Shown one piece after another: positions 15,809-26,370 of a stretch of 64,000 nucleotides of DNA. This stretch comes from Rubripirellula obstinata. GTDB lineage: Bacteria > Planctomycetota > Planctomycetia > Pirellulales > Pirellulaceae. The stretch covers positions 56,416 through 120,415 of the forward strand of contig NZ_LWSK01000005.1 of the NCBI RefSeq assembly GCF_001642955.1, read 5' to 3'. The stretch's first letter is position 1. Every line of letters begins with the position of its first letter. A model generated the notes under the pieces. That model had not been told where the DNA came from and did no database searches. It saw only the letters and a program-made list of their open reading frames with translations. The position numbers and the translations under genes were made by a program.

Positions 15809-18800
15809 ATGTGGATAAACCGACTTGTGTGTAGTTTCCTACTGCTGATTGTTTGCAGTTCTTCGCTGGGCCACGCCAATGCAATTGACCTGAGTGGGAC
15901 TTGGAATGTCCGCCTTGATGAACAGGATGTTGGCGAATCGGAATCCTGGTTTGATGAAGTCAAAGGCACTCCGATCGAGCTACCTGGAATCACCGGCGAA
16001 GCTGGGTTGGGGGAACCGCTATCCCTAGAACCTGCGTTGACCAAGAAAGTCTTTAAGCACTTGCATCAACGTCACAAGTATGTCGGTGCGGCTTGGTACG
16101 CACGCAACGTTCAGTTGGACGATGATTGGGACCAGCAAAGCACTTCGTTAGTTCTTGAGCGGTCAATCTGGGAAACGACTGTTTGGATCAATGGGCGAAA
16201 AGTCGGTTCAAGAATTTCGCTCTCGGTGCCACACCGATACTCCGTGGCCGATTTTTTAAAGCCCGGCGACAATCGCATTGTCATCCGTGTGGACAACCGG
16301 CCGGTCGTTGACATCGGCGTGCTGGGCCACGCCTACACCGACGAAACGCAGACCATTTGGAACGGGCTGATTGGTGCCATCGAGTTAACCACGGAAGCCG
16401 CACCAGAGAATCAGTCGATTCAGATCAAGAATTTTCCGCTAAGAGTCAAAGTTACCGGTTCGAATCTAGCCAGTTCCGAAAAGCTAGAGGTTACCGCTGA
16501 GCCGATTGGACACGACGCACCGGCATGGAGCCGGACGGTCTCGGTTCAAGGCGATGGGCAAGAGACGCTGATTCCAGTTCCCTCCGACACCATCAGGACT
16601 TGGTCCGAATTCGATCCCGCGCTTTACCGCGTGACATGTCGTTTACAGGAGACCGAAGCAAGCATCGTGACCGGTTTTCGTGAAGTCAAAGCCGACGGAA
16701 CAAAGTTGCTGATCAATGGAACGCCATCGTTCATGCGTGGAACTTTGGAGTGCTGCATTTTCCCCAAGACCGGTTACCCGCCGATGGACAGCGCCGGTTG
16801 GGACAAGGTGATGGGCACGCTAAAGGAATACGGGCTCAATCATTTGCGTTTCCATTCTTGGTGTCCACCCGAAGCTGCGTTTGCATCAGCCGATCGTCAC
16901 GGCATCTATTTGCAGGCCGAGCTTCCCAATTGGACGTTCAAAATGGGCAAGCTGCCCGAGACTGATGCCTTCTTTAAAGAGGAAGGCAGACGCATCATCC
17001 GCGAGTATGGTCATCATCCGTCGTTGGTGTTCTTTAGTCTTGGGAATGAACTCACTGGCGACTACGCCTATCTGGATGAGATGGTTAAGGAGCTACGCCC
17101 ACTTGCGCCTCATTTGCTGTACACGAGTACTTCGTATTCGTTTTCCAAGCGAGGCACTTTGCCAGGGCCCGAAGATGACTTCTTCATTACGCAGAGATCA
17201 AAAACTGGTTGGGTTCGCGGGCAAGGGTTCTTGAACCAGACTTGGCCGACGACTGACAGCGATTATCTTGAAGGACTTCAGTGCATTGAAATACCTTTGG
17301 TGACGCACGAAGTTGGGCAGTACAACGTGTATCCCAACCTGGCCGAACTGCCCAAGTACAACGGCAATTTGCGTGCAGTTAATTACGAAGCGATCCAGCA
17401 AGACTTGCGGTCGAAGGGGCGGTTGGATCAGGCTGCTTCCTACACATTGAACTCCGGAAAACTCGCAGCGCTCTTGTACAAAGAAGACATCGAGCGAGCC
17501 CTGCGAACCAAGGGGCTGTCTGGAATTCAATTGCTAGACCTTCACGACTTCCCCGGTCAAAGCACCGCGACAGTGGGACTGTTGGATTCGTTTTGGGATT
17601 CCAAGGGTGTCATCGAAGCGAAAGATTTCCGTCGCTTTTGTGCGCCCGTCGTTCCGCTGATTCGAGTGCCTAAGATGGCATGGTCGGCGGGCGAAACGTT
17701 TCAAGCTGAAATTGAAATCGCCAACTTTGGTCAAGCAGTCCTGGAAGATGCGAAAGTCCGGTGGGAAGTGCAAAGCGATTCCGGCGAAACGATTTCATCA
17801 GCAACGCTGGCCGGGCAAAACATCGCAATCGGCAACGGCAATCAAGTTGGCACGATTGAGTTGCCGCTGCCTTCGATCAAAAACGCAGTTCAGTGGAAAG
17901 TGACTGTCTCGATTGCTGGCACAGACTATGCCAACGATTGGAATTTTTGGGTTTATCCAAATTCAGAATCAGACGCGCAAACCCAATCGAATGATTCAGC
18001 CATCGTCGTGCGAAACTTCGGCAAACCACTGTTTGATGCGTTGGCTCAGGGACGGCGTGTGCTGTTCCTGCCCAAACGCGAAGAAATAAAGTCGCCGCTT
18101 GATGGCAGGTTTATCCCTGTGTTTTGGAGCCCGCTGCACTTCCCCAATCAACCCGGATCGTTGGGGACTGTGATTGACGCTGACCATCCGATCTTTGCGG
18201 ATTTCCCCACTTCGACGCATACCGATTGGCAGTGGTGGGAATTGCTGGCGACATCGACGTCCATCAGCGGATCTGAATTCGGTGATGACTTTAAGCCCAT
18301 GATGCAGTTCATTGACAAGTACAACCGAAATGATCTTCCGGCGATTCTATGGGAAGCGAAAGTCGGCGATGGCTCGCTGCTGGTCTGTTCTCTTGACATT
18401 GAAAGTGACCCCCAAAAACGCATCGTCGCGGCTCAGTTGAAACGTTCAGTTTTGTCTTACATCAACGGCAGTCAGTTTGCACCGACTCATCAGCTAGAAC
18501 CACAGCAACTGGTGAAGCTGTTCCAAACGCGTCCCTATCGCATTCGCCTTGATGGTGGATCCAGCCACCCGGACTACCCGGTCACCAACCTGGATGACGG
18601 CGACCCTAAAACAATCTGGCATACGGATTGGCGTGATTCCAACAACCAGTATCCCTACGCTTTAACGATTGAACTATCGCAACCGCAAAAAGTTCAGGGG
18701 TTAGAATTCGTTCAGCGCAGCGGAAACCCCAACGGCCGAATCGATCGTTATCAGGTTTCCACTAGCGTTGATGGTACAACTTGGTCCGTGATCGAAGACG

Positions 18801-18982
18801 TCAACGAAACGGAAACTTCTCTTCGATTCAAGCAGCCGACGGTCGCTGCGTTCATTCGATTCGAGGCGCTTTCCGAGGTGAATGATCAGCCAAATTGTGC
18901 GGTCGCAGAACTAAAGCCGATTCTTGATGCGGGAATCACATCGGTGGATGAACTAGGGTTGATCGAAGGATTCAATCATTGA
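15809..18982 (+). CDS. Secreted glycoside hydrolase family 2-like enzyme with F5/8-type C domain
   Basis: 1,057 residues. Signal peptide MWINRLVCSFLLLIVCSSSLGHANA, then the family-2 order: sugar-binding jelly roll (IDLSGTWNV...), an Ig-like domain, and a TIM barrel opening with FRLINGTPSFMRG-like sequence and RFHSWCPPEAAFASADRHGIYLQAE. The proposed acid/base Glu is in FSLGNELTG (about residue 414); a candidate nucleophile is in THEVGQYNVYP. The last ~130 residues (TNLDDGDPKTIWHTDW, then a hydrophobic beta pattern) look like a discoidin/F5-8C carbohydrate-binding module. Sugar specificity cannot be read. The stop overlaps the start of the GH5 gene, so both are translated from one message and probably act on the same polysaccharide. 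An upstream TTG is possible but unlikely. Confidence 0.88.
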   Translation: MWINRLVCSFLLLIVCSSSLGHANAIDLSGTWNVRLDEQDVGESESWFDEVKGTPIELPGITGEAGLGEPLSLEPALTKKVFKHLHQRHKYVGAAWYARNVQLDDDWDQQSTSLVLERSIWETTVWINGRKVGSRISLSVPHRYSVADFLKPGDNRIVIRVDNRPVVDIGVLGHAYTDETQTIWNGLIGAIELTTEAAPENQSIQIKNFPLRVKVTGSNLASSEKLEVTAEPIGHDAPAWSRTVSVQGDGQETLIPVPSDTIRTWSEFDPALYRVTCRLQETEASIVTGFREVKADGTKLLINGTPSFMRGTLECCIFPKTGYPPMDSAGWDKVMGTLKEYGLNHLRFHSWCPPEAAFASADRHGIYLQAELPNWTFKMGKLPETDAFFKEEGRRIIREYGHHPSLVFFSLGNELTGDYAYLDEMVKELRPLAPHLLYTSTSYSFSKRGTLPGPEDDFFITQRSKTGWVRGQGFLNQTWPTTDSDYLEGLQCIEIPLVTHEVGQYNVYPNLAELPKYNGNLRAVNYEAIQQDLRSKGRLDQAASYTLNSGKLAALLYKEDIERALRTKGLSGIQLLDLHDFPGQSTATVGLLDSFWDSKGVIEAKDFRRFCAPVVPLIRVPKMAWSAGETFQAEIEIANFGQAVLEDAKVRWEVQSDSGETISSATLAGQNIAIGNGNQVGTIELPLPSIKNAVQWKVTVSIAGTDYANDWNFWVYPNSESDAQTQSNDSAIVVRNFGKPLFDALAQGRRVLFLPKREEIKSPLDGRFIPVFWSPLHFPNQPGSLGTVIDADHPIFADFPTSTHTDWQWWELLATSTSISGSEFGDDFKPMMQFIDKYNRNDLPAILWEAKVGDGSLLVCSLDIESDPQKRIVAAQLKRSVLSYINGSQFAPTHQLEPQQLVKLFQTRPYRIRLDGGSSHPDYPVTNLDDGDPKTIWHTDWRDSNNQYPYALTIELSQPQKVQGLEFVQRSGNPNGRIDRYQVSTSVDGTTWSVIEDVNETETSLRFKQPTVAAFIRFEALSEVNDQPNCAVAELKPILDAGITSVDELGLIEGFNH

Positions 18983-19953
18983 ATCGCTTGTGGTTCGTAG
19001 GCCTGTTAACGATTTCCTGGGCAGCTTGCTCGGCCCGTGGGGATGATCCGCACCGGGGGCTCAATTTGCCGCCGACGCAAGGCACCACCAATGCGGGCGC
19101 GTTTCAAACCGGCGTCTATCGGTTTGATTATTCGCCAGAATTTCTGAAACAGATTCCAGCAAGCGGGTTTACTCACATCCGTGTCCCGGTCAATGTCGCG
19201 ACCTCGAAGGATTCGGAAGCGATGCAGAAAATCGCTTCGTTGTTTTCAGCGGTTGGCGATCGCGGCATTCTCTGCATGTTTGACACCAACGAAGCGGGCG
19301 AAACGGGTCACGGAAATGGCAAGCCGAACGACGTTGCTTCGATCGCAAACGCGTGGCGGCAACTGTACCGAATGTTCCGTGGAAAGCCAAACATTGTCTT
19401 TGAGCTTTTCAACGAACCTTTTGGATATGCGAAAACCGCTGCTGGCCGTGACGAGTACATCAATGATATGAAGATCATCATTCGGCGAGGTCGATTGCCA
19501 AGCCGACGGTGCATCATCGATGGGATGGGATATGCCGATGACATTCAGTCGGTCGCAAAAGCTGGATGGCGTGGCGCGTTGGGATACCATTTCTATCCCA
19601 ATTGGCTGGGCGATGACGACGCGTCAGCGGAAGCGTTTTCGAAGCTGATCGTTCAACAGTGCTCTGGCATTTCCAATGACATTTACATCACCGAATTTGG
19701 TACTCGGTTAGATTTCGACAAAGGCGGTCGAACGCCCCCCGAAAATTCTAGCCAAGATCACGATGCGCTTGTTGGGCTACGCGAGGCCATCAATTTTCTG
19801 AAAGGTGAGGGGCGGCCAATTAAAGGAGCCTATCATTGGCATGGCTGGGACAACGGCGACACCTATAGCTACTGGGACCAAGCGAATCGGTTAGGTGCAT
19901 TGAAGATTCGCGAAATACAAGATGGAAGCGAACCAAAGCTGCTGGATCAATGA
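18979..19953 (+). CDS. Secreted glycoside hydrolase family 5 (cellulase-like)
   Basis: 324 residues, begun by TTG whose codon overlaps the preceding TGA (TTGA), a translational-coupling arrangement. The N-terminus is a short signal peptide (LWFVGLLTISWAACSARG). The GH5 barrel shows RGLNLP at strand 1, HIRVPVNV, the acid/base glutamate E146 in FELFNEPFG, a conserved YHFYPNW, and the nucleophile E239 in YITEFGT. It ends with a WHGWDNGD strand. GH5 enzymes hydrolyse beta-linked glucans, mannans and related chains; subfamily not determinable here. It works with the GH2 enzyme encoded immediately upstream. Confidence 0.9.
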   Translation: MNRLWFVGLLTISWAACSARGDDPHRGLNLPPTQGTTNAGAFQTGVYRFDYSPEFLKQIPASGFTHIRVPVNVATSKDSEAMQKIASLFSAVGDRGILCMFDTNEAGETGHGNGKPNDVASIANAWRQLYRMFRGKPNIVFELFNEPFGYAKTAAGRDEYINDMKIIIRRGRLPSRRCIIDGMGYADDIQSVAKAGWRGALGYHFYPNWLGDDDASAEAFSKLIVQQCSGISNDIYITEFGTRLDFDKGGRTPPENSSQDHDALVGLREAINFLKGEGRPIKGAYHWHGWDNGDTYSYWDQANRLGALKIREIQDGSEPKLLDQ

Positions 19954-20182
19954 TAAAAAATTTGCTTTCGTATTCCAGCAAGTCAATGAACGGCCTGGAA
20001 AAATCCGTTGACGATGGCTTAACGGTTGGCCGTTCAATGTTGCCCGCCAACAGTTCCGTTTTGTTGACTAGCCACAAACAGTTTTCGCTGCTCGTAGTCG
20101 TCAGCCGGGACGACGTGAGTGGCAATGGCGGTTAAACTCATCCCGTCGTTCTTGCTTCGTGACCTCTGCCTAGGAAAATCGC

Positions 20183-22162
20183 ATGCCACCTGAAGTTCGT
20201 CGTGCCTTTCTCATGCTCGCCGGAATCGTTGCTGTTGCCATGGTGGTTTGGGCGGCTCGTTTTCAACCGCTGCCGCCTGCGGATTTTACTTTCCAAAACG
20301 GCACCGATCCGAAAACACTGGATCCGCACCGTGCGACGGGTCAACCGGAAAGCCGGATCATCTTCAACGTCTTTGCGGGGTTGTTGCAGGCCTTACCCGA
20401 TGGCCCGCCCGATGCCGAAACCGGCGTCCAACCAATGTCGGCGCAGCCGTCGATCGCCAAGTCTTTCACGGTCAGTGAAGACGGCAAGACCTACACCTTT
20501 GATTTGCGTGATGACGCGGTCTGGTCCGACGGAGTTCCGATTACCAGCGAGGATTTCCGCTGGTCGTGGACCCGGATGCTGCATCCAGAAACGCTTTGCC
20601 AATACTCATTCCAGCTCTACCAACTGCCTCATGCCGAGGCCTACAACACCGGCGTCGTGAAGGTCGGTGACCGCGTCGAAGCCGAGTTGTGGGACCGCCC
20701 CGACGACGTCCCCGGTGGCGATTCGAGTACACAAAATTTTCCCCGCGGAACCATTCGCTACGGAACCCTTGTCGAAATTCGGAAGCCCGACGAACCGACC
20801 TACCCTGACACGATGTCCAACGACGCGAGAGAGAAAGCGGAAGCTGCTTGGAAAGAAGATTGGGTTTACGTCATCGATGTTTGCGACGTTGCAGAAGACG
20901 GCTCCGTCGATTGGGATGATGTATCTGGGCAGGAGACCTTTTGCATCAATGCAGCAACATCACCAGTTGCCGACGAAGAGACTCAGGCGACTCATGGAGT
21001 GCTTGTTGCCTTTGACAAACTTGAAGCGATCGAAACACCTGATCCGCAAACCCTGATCGTTCGCCTAAAAACGCCAGTGCCCTACTTCCCCGATTTGTTG
21101 GCGTACTACCCAACTTTCTTGGTCCCCAAACACTGCATTGAGGAATTCGGTGCACCGCTGTGGACCAAGGATGATCAGATCGTTTGCAATGGTCCCTACA
21201 AGATCGAAAAACGATTGTTACGCGATCGAATCCGCTTGCGTAAGAATGAAAAGTACTTTGATGCCGATCAAGTTTCGATCGAAACCATTGATGCGATCAG
21301 CACCGAAAGTGGTAACACAGCGCTGAATATGTACGAAACTGGACAATTGGAATGGGTTTACGATCCACCATCTTTGTTGCTGGATGAATTGCGAACTCGT
21401 GACGACTTTCACCCGGCACCCATGTTGTCCGTATACTTCTACCGGATCAACGTGAAGCGTCCGCCGATGGACGATGTTCGCGTGCGTCGTGCTGTGGCGA
21501 TGGCGATTGACCGCGACCAAGTCGTTAACCAAATCACCAAAGCAGGTCAGATTCCGGCCTACCGATTGGTTCCACCTGGCATGGCCGGCTATCAATCGCC
21601 CGAAGGTTTCAAGCCTGACATTGAAGAAGCCCGACGGTTGCTGGCCGAAGCCGGTTATCCCGGTGGTCGAGGATTCCCAAAGTTGACGTTGCTTTACAAC
21701 ACTCAGCAGATGCACCGTGCGATCGCAGAAGTCCTACAACAACAGTTGCTCAATTCGCTGAACATCAAGATCGAATTGCAGAACATGGAATGGGGCAGCT
21801 ATTTGGACAAAGTCGATCAGATCAATTACGACATCGCACGCGCCGGATGGATTGCCGACTTTGCTGACCCAACCACGTTTTTAGATCTATGGGTCACCGA
21901 TGGAGCCCAGAACAGTACCGGATGGAGCAACAAACGGTTCGATGAATTATTGCAAGAAGCTGCGGTGGCAGGCGACCAACCAGAGAAACGAATGCAGTTG
22001 CTGGCCGAAGCCGAACAAATCTGGATCGACGAGATGCCTGTGATTCCCATGTACTTTTACGTTTCCAAAAACCTAATCAAATCGAACGTCGAAGGCTTCT
22101 TTCCAACGCCGCAAGATCGCCATCCATTGCATTTGTTACGGTTGAAGGAGGACAAGGAATGA
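20183..22162 (+). CDS. oppA: Oligopeptide ABC transporter, substrate-binding protein OppA-like
   Basis: 659 residues of the SBP_bac_5 family, which binds peptides outside the membrane and delivers them to the OppBC channel. It has TFQNGTDPKTLDPHRATGQPE, YTFDLRDDAVWSDG, the IVCNGPYKI segment and VRRAVAMAIDRDQVV. The N-terminus is a membrane anchor (AFLMLAGIVAVAMVVWAA) without a lipobox cysteine. A ~110-residue insertion after PHAEAYNTG (roughly residues 155-270, acidic and Asp/Pro-rich) is absent from classical OppA. AGGA lies eight bases before the ATG. It heads a five-gene operon; its stop overlaps the oppB start (ATGA). Confidence 0.93.
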   Translation: MPPEVRRAFLMLAGIVAVAMVVWAARFQPLPPADFTFQNGTDPKTLDPHRATGQPESRIIFNVFAGLLQALPDGPPDAETGVQPMSAQPSIAKSFTVSEDGKTYTFDLRDDAVWSDGVPITSEDFRWSWTRMLHPETLCQYSFQLYQLPHAEAYNTGVVKVGDRVEAELWDRPDDVPGGDSSTQNFPRGTIRYGTLVEIRKPDEPTYPDTMSNDAREKAEAAWKEDWVYVIDVCDVAEDGSVDWDDVSGQETFCINAATSPVADEETQATHGVLVAFDKLEAIETPDPQTLIVRLKTPVPYFPDLLAYYPTFLVPKHCIEEFGAPLWTKDDQIVCNGPYKIEKRLLRDRIRLRKNEKYFDADQVSIETIDAISTESGNTALNMYETGQLEWVYDPPSLLLDELRTRDDFHPAPMLSVYFYRINVKRPPMDDVRVRRAVAMAIDRDQVVNQITKAGQIPAYRLVPPGMAGYQSPEGFKPDIEEARRLLAEAGYPGGRGFPKLTLLYNTQQMHRAIAEVLQQQLLNSLNIKIELQNMEWGSYLDKVDQINYDIARAGWIADFADPTTFLDLWVTDGAQNSTGWSNKRFDELLQEAAVAGDQPEKRMQLLAEAEQIWIDEMPVIPMYFYVSKNLIKSNVEGFFPTPQDRHPLHLLRLKEDKE

Positions 22163-23088
22163 GCGATGTACTCTCTTTCATTGGCAAACGTTTGCTTTGG
22201 ATGGTCGCGACGTTGTGGCTGGTCTACACGATTTCGTTTGTCTTGATGCGATTGGCACCGGGCGGGCCGTTTAGCAGCGAACGCAAAGTGCCACCTGCGA
22301 TCGAGCGTCAAATGGAAGCTCGCTACAACCTGGACGGATCCTACGTCGAACAGTACTTCGACTACCTAGGCGGCATCGTCACTAGAGGCGACTTGGGTTG
22401 GTCGCTGCGGTTGGAAGACTACAGCGTCAACGAAGTCATCGCGCAAGGCTTACCGGTGTCCGCTTCACTTGCGGTGTTTGCATTGATCTTTGCGATCGTA
22501 TTGGGAGTCACCGCGGGCGTGATCTCGGCGGTCTATCGAGGCACGATTGCCGACACGTCCATGATGATTGCGGCGGTCGTTGGAATCGCGGTTCCCAACT
22601 TTGTTTTGGCCAGTGTTGCCATTTTGCTGTTCGTGTTTGGACTCAACATTTTCCCAGCGGCAGGTTGGGGCACGTTGAAACAGGTTTTGTTGCCAGCGAT
22701 TTGTTTGGGTGCTCCCGTCGCGGCTTACATCGCCCGGCTGGCTCGCACAGGAATGCTGGAATCACTTTCGCGAGAACATGTTCGCACGGCGATCGCAAAA
22801 GGATTGCCCAAATCGGCCGTAATCTTCAAACACGTTTTACCCGGCGCGATGTTGCCAGTGGTTTCGTACTTGGGGCCTGCAACCGCTCGCGTGTTGACGG
22901 GTTCGCTGGTGCTGGAACAGATCTTCGCCCTGCCCGGAATCGGCAGCCACTTTATCAACGCTGCACTTCAGCGAGATTACACGTTGGCCATGGGCATGGT
23001 GCTGACCTACACCGTGATTTTGTTTGTGATGAACAGCATTGTTGACTTGTCTTACGCCATCATCGACCCACGGGTGAAACTGCAATGA
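22159..23088 (+). CDS. oppB: Oligopeptide ABC transporter permease OppB
   Basis: 309 residues. Membrane permease of the BPD_transp_1 family with the N-terminal helix LWMVATLWLVYTISFVLMRL, a conserved APGGPF segment, further hydrophobic segments, and the cytoplasmic EAA-type loop ESLSREHVRTAIAKGLPKS that contacts the ATPases. TGSLVLEQIFALPGIG is the family's late signature. It pairs with OppC to form the channel. The start overlaps the oppA stop and the stop overlaps the oppC start, both by ATGA. Confidence 0.96.
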   Translation: MSDVLSFIGKRLLWMVATLWLVYTISFVLMRLAPGGPFSSERKVPPAIERQMEARYNLDGSYVEQYFDYLGGIVTRGDLGWSLRLEDYSVNEVIAQGLPVSASLAVFALIFAIVLGVTAGVISAVYRGTIADTSMMIAAVVGIAVPNFVLASVAILLFVFGLNIFPAAGWGTLKQVLLPAICLGAPVAAYIARLARTGMLESLSREHVRTAIAKGLPKSAVIFKHVLPGAMLPVVSYLGPATARVLTGSLVLEQIFALPGIGSHFINAALQRDYTLAMGMVLTYTVILFVMNSIVDLSYAIIDPRVKLQ

Positions 23089-24344
23089 GCAAGTTATCTG
23101 AAAAGGGTTCTCTGCAAGCAGAGCCAGCGGAGCAGTTGCAGCTCGAACAGATCCTGGACGAATCACAGCAAATCCAAGGCGTTTCGCTTTGGCAAGACGC
23201 GTGGCGTCGGCTCAAACGAAACCGCGTCGCATATCGGTCGATGCACGTGTTGATCGGATTGGCTTTGCTCGCGATTTTGACGCCGCTCATTCCGCTGCAA
23301 TCTCCCATCGACAAAGACCTGAACGACCGTCAGTTCTTGCCTCCAACAATGGCAAGTTCCAGCATGGGTTCGCGAGCCGGATTGAAATTTTCGGAAGGCC
23401 GTTTGACCACTCAGTTGCAAGCCGTTGAATCGCAGATTGCCGCTTTAGAGATTGAGCTCGGGACGTTATCGACCGAAGAGGCTCGCAACCAGATTGAACA
23501 ATCGATCAAACAGAAACGAGTGGTCGGCCATCCGTTCAATCAATTGTGGCATAACCTGGGTCCGGTTTCCTGGACGATGTGCCGATTGCGAGTCGCGGTG
23601 TTTGGCGATTATGCGATCCCGTCAATTTGTGGGACTGATCAACTAGGCCGCGATGTGCTGTCGCGAATCATGTGGGGTGCGCGTGTCTCGTTAACGGTCG
23701 GAATTGTGGCGACGCTTGTCAGCTTGATTATCGGTGTTAGCTATGGCGCGATCGCGGGTTACTTCGGCGGTTGGATCGATGCAGTGATGATGCGGATCGT
23801 CGATACTTTGTACTCGGTGCCGTTCATTTTTGTCGTCATCTTCATCATGACTTTCCTGGGTGAAGACAGCGTCAAAAAAAGACTGGAACAATTCGGCATC
23901 AATCAGTTGACGGTGTTCTATTTGATCATCGGTGCGATTTATTGGTTGACCATGTCGCGAGTCGTTCGTGGGCAAGTGCTGTCGCTGAAAAACGAACAAT
24001 TTGTCGAAGCCGCGCGAACGATCGGCGCTTCGCCCGCTCGCATTGTGTTTCGGCATTTGGTGCCCAACGTTTTGGGTGTCGTGATCGTCTACCTGACATT
24101 GACGATTCCCGCGGTGATGCTATTTGAAGCGTTTTTGTCGTTCCTGGGACTGGGCGTGTCACCGCCGGATGTGTCATGGGGCCTGCTGTTGAAAGATGGT
24201 GTCGATGCGCTGTCCAGCGTCAAGCTTTTTTGGTGGATGGTCGTTTTCCCGGGTGCTGCGTTGGCGCTGACATTGTTTGCATTGAATTTCTTAGGCGATG
24301 GTCTGCGTGACGCACTCGACCCCAAGATGAAGAACAAAGATTGA
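23085..24344 (+). CDS. oppC: Oligopeptide ABC transporter permease OppC (extended)
   Basis: 419 residues, longer than the usual ~300. An OppC-type N-terminal domain ([18 protein letters not shown], then a first helix) is followed by an unusual extracytoplasmic insertion of about 100 residues with coiled-coil character ([18 protein letters not shown]). The permease core then follows: [22 protein letters not shown], the EAA loop [25 protein letters not shown], and the final [15 protein letters not shown]. Partner of OppB. The insertion may contact the equally extended OppA, which is inference. Confidence 0.94.
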   Translation: MSKLSEKGSLQAEPAEQLQLEQILDESQQIQGVSLWQDAWRRLKRNRVAYRSMHVLIGLALLAILTPLIPLQSPIDKDLNDRQFLPPTMASSSMGSRAGLKFSEGRLTTQLQAVESQIAALEIELGTLSTEEARNQIEQSIKQKRVVGHPFNQLWHNLGPVSWTMCRLRVAVFGDYAIPSICGTDQLGRDVLSRIMWGARVSLTVGIVATLVSLIIGVSYGAIAGYFGGWIDAVMMRIVDTLYSVPFIFVVIFIMTFLGEDSVKKRLEQFGINQLTVFYLIIGAIYWLTMSRVVRGQVLSLKNEQFVEAARTIGASPARIVFRHLVPNVLGVVIVYLTLTIPAVMLFEAFLSFLGLGVSPPDVSWGLLLKDGVDALSSVKLFWWMVVFPGAALALTLFALNFLGDGLRDALDPKMKNKD

Positions 24345-24348
24345 TCGC

Positions 24349-25374
24349 ATGAGCCAACCACTTCTATCCGTAGATAACTTGAACGTTTCCTTTCGCACCG
24401 ACGAAGGCTTGGTGCGGGCGGTTCGTGGTGTGTCGTTTGACGTTGCCAAGGGCGAGACCGTTGGGATCGTTGGCGAATCAGGCAGCGGGAAAAGCGTCAC
24501 CAATCTTGCCATGATGGGATTGATTCCAATGCCGCCAGGCAAGATCGAAGCAGGCACGGCCATGTTTGGCGGAATGGACTTGCTAAGTTCCAATGAAGCT
24601 GACCTGCGCAGCATCCGTGGACGCCGGATCGCGATGATCTTTCAAGATCCGATGACGGCGCTAAATCCGTTGATGACGATCGAGCAACAGTTGACCGAAG
24701 CCCCGCGATTGCACTTGGGCATGTCGCGCAAGGAAGCCAAGAAACGTGCCGCCGAAATGTTGGATCTGGTCGGCATCGCTTCACCGGAGAAACGGTTGCG
24801 AGATTATCCGCATCAATTCAGCGGCGGGATGCGGCAACGAGTGATGATCGCGATGGCGCTCTCGTGCGAACCAGATTTGTTGATCGCCGATGAACCCACG
24901 ACCGCACTGGACGTTACGATTCAGGCACAAATTTTGGATCTACTTTCGGATCTGCAAAAACGCAAAGGGACCAGCATTATCCTGATCACTCACGATCTTG
25001 GCGTCGTGGCTGGGCATTGCGACCGAGTGTTGGTGATGTACGCGGGAAGAGTCGTTGAAAAGGCTGGAATCGACGAATTGTTCGCCTCGCCCAAACATCC
25101 CTACACGTCGGGGTTGCTGGAATCGTTGCCGCGATTTGATGAAACCGGCCAAGACCGATTGTTGGCGATCGCCGGCCAACCACCGGACATGACCAACGTG
25201 CCCGATGGCTGCTCGTTTCGACCCCGTTGCCCCTACGCGACCGAGCAGTGCGGCGAAACCGATCCACCGTTACGCCAGCTTTCAACCACCCGACAATCGG
25301 CTTGCCTGCTGGACGTCGATACCGCTGATCGGCATCCGTCGATTGCTGAGATTGCCGAAGGAGTGTCATCGTGA
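24349..25374 (+). CDS. oppD: Oligopeptide ABC transporter ATPase OppD
   Basis: 341 residues. Walker [10 protein letters not shown]-loop [15 protein letters not shown] signature [16 protein letters not shown], Walker [13 protein letters not shown], and H-loop ITHDLG. The C-terminal oligopeptide-transporter extension contains the cysteine set ([16 protein letters not shown]) seen in this subfamily, often linked to an iron-sulfur cluster. It starts four bases after oppC and its stop overlaps the GTG of oppF. Confidence 0.96.
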   Translation: MSQPLLSVDNLNVSFRTDEGLVRAVRGVSFDVAKGETVGIVGESGSGKSVTNLAMMGLIPMPPGKIEAGTAMFGGMDLLSSNEADLRSIRGRRIAMIFQDPMTALNPLMTIEQQLTEAPRLHLGMSRKEAKKRAAEMLDLVGIASPEKRLRDYPHQFSGGMRQRVMIAMALSCEPDLLIADEPTTALDVTIQAQILDLLSDLQKRKGTSIILITHDLGVVAGHCDRVLVMYAGRVVEKAGIDELFASPKHPYTSGLLESLPRFDETGQDRLLAIAGQPPDMTNVPDGCSFRPRCPYATEQCGETDPPLRQLSTTRQSACLLDVDTADRHPSIAEIAEGVSS

Positions 25375-26366
25375 GTGTGCCTGAAACTCCGCTATTGGAT
25401 GTCAAAAACCTGCAAGTCTATTTTCCGTTTTCACGCGGTTCGCTGTTCAGCCCCGAACATGGATCGATCCGCGCGGTGGACGGTTTGACGTTTCAAATTC
25501 GCGAAGGTGAAACGCTTGGGTTGGTAGGCGAATCAGGCTGCGGAAAATCAACGACCGCGCGTGCAATCGTTGGCTTGGCAAAGCCGACCGCTGGAACGAT
25601 TCACCTGCAAGGTCAGTCGATCGGCGGTTTGTCGGACCGAGCGATGCTGCCGTATCGCAAAGTGGTCCAAATGGTTTTCCAAGACCCCTTTGCATCGTTG
25701 AATCCACGAATGACCGTCGGCGGAATCATCGGCGAACCGATGAAGGTTCATCGATTGGCGTCAGGAAAAGATCGCAAACTAGAAGTGCTGCGTTTGATGG
25801 AGTTGGTGGGATTGAATCCGCGATTTTTGAATCGTTATCCCCATGAATTTAGCGGTGGGCAACGGCAACGCATCGGGATTGCCAGAGCATTAGCCGTGGA
25901 TCCCAAATTGATCCTTTGCGATGAACCGGTGTCGGCATTGGACGTTTCCATTCAGGCTCAGATCATCAACTTGATGATGGATTTGCAACAGAAACTTGGG
26001 CTTTCGTATCTGTTCATCGCGCACGACTTAAGCGTGGTGCGACACATCGCAACGCGAGTGGGCGTGATGTACTTGGGGCGGATCGTCGAACTCGCTGACG
26101 CCGCGGACTTGTACGCGGGCCCCATTCACCCCTACACCGAAGCGTTACTGTCGGCTGTTCCGGTTCCCGATCCTGTGCTGTCGCGAACACGATCGCGAAT
26201 CATGTTGCAGGGAGAAGTTCCGTCACCCGATCGCCATTACCCGGGGTGCAATTTCCAAGAACGCTGCCCGATCGCGGTAGAACGTTGTTTGACCGATCGA
26301 CCGGAACTGGTGTCGATCGGAAAGCCGTCGCATCAGGCATCCTGTTTAGTGAGAGAAAACGATTAG
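25371..26366 (+). CDS. oppF: Oligopeptide ABC transporter ATPase OppF
   Basis: 331 residues, starting with GTG that overlaps the oppD stop. Walker [11 protein letters not shown]-loop [14 protein letters not shown], signature [16 protein letters not shown], Walker [14 protein letters not shown]-loop IAHDLSVV. The C-terminus has the [14 protein letters not shown] cysteine motif matching that of OppD. It forms the heterodimeric ATPase with OppD. It ends four bases before the cryptochrome start. Confidence 0.96.
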   Translation: MSVPETPLLDVKNLQVYFPFSRGSLFSPEHGSIRAVDGLTFQIREGETLGLVGESGCGKSTTARAIVGLAKPTAGTIHLQGQSIGGLSDRAMLPYRKVVQMVFQDPFASLNPRMTVGGIIGEPMKVHRLASGKDRKLEVLRLMELVGLNPRFLNRYPHEFSGGQRQRIGIARALAVDPKLILCDEPVSALDVSIQAQIINLMMDLQQKLGLSYLFIAHDLSVVRHIATRVGVMYLGRIVELADAADLYAGPIHPYTEALLSAVPVPDPVLSRTRSRIMLQGEVPSPDRHYPGCNFQERCPIAVERCLTDRPELVSIGKPSHQASCLVREND

Positions 26367-26370
26367 CGTC

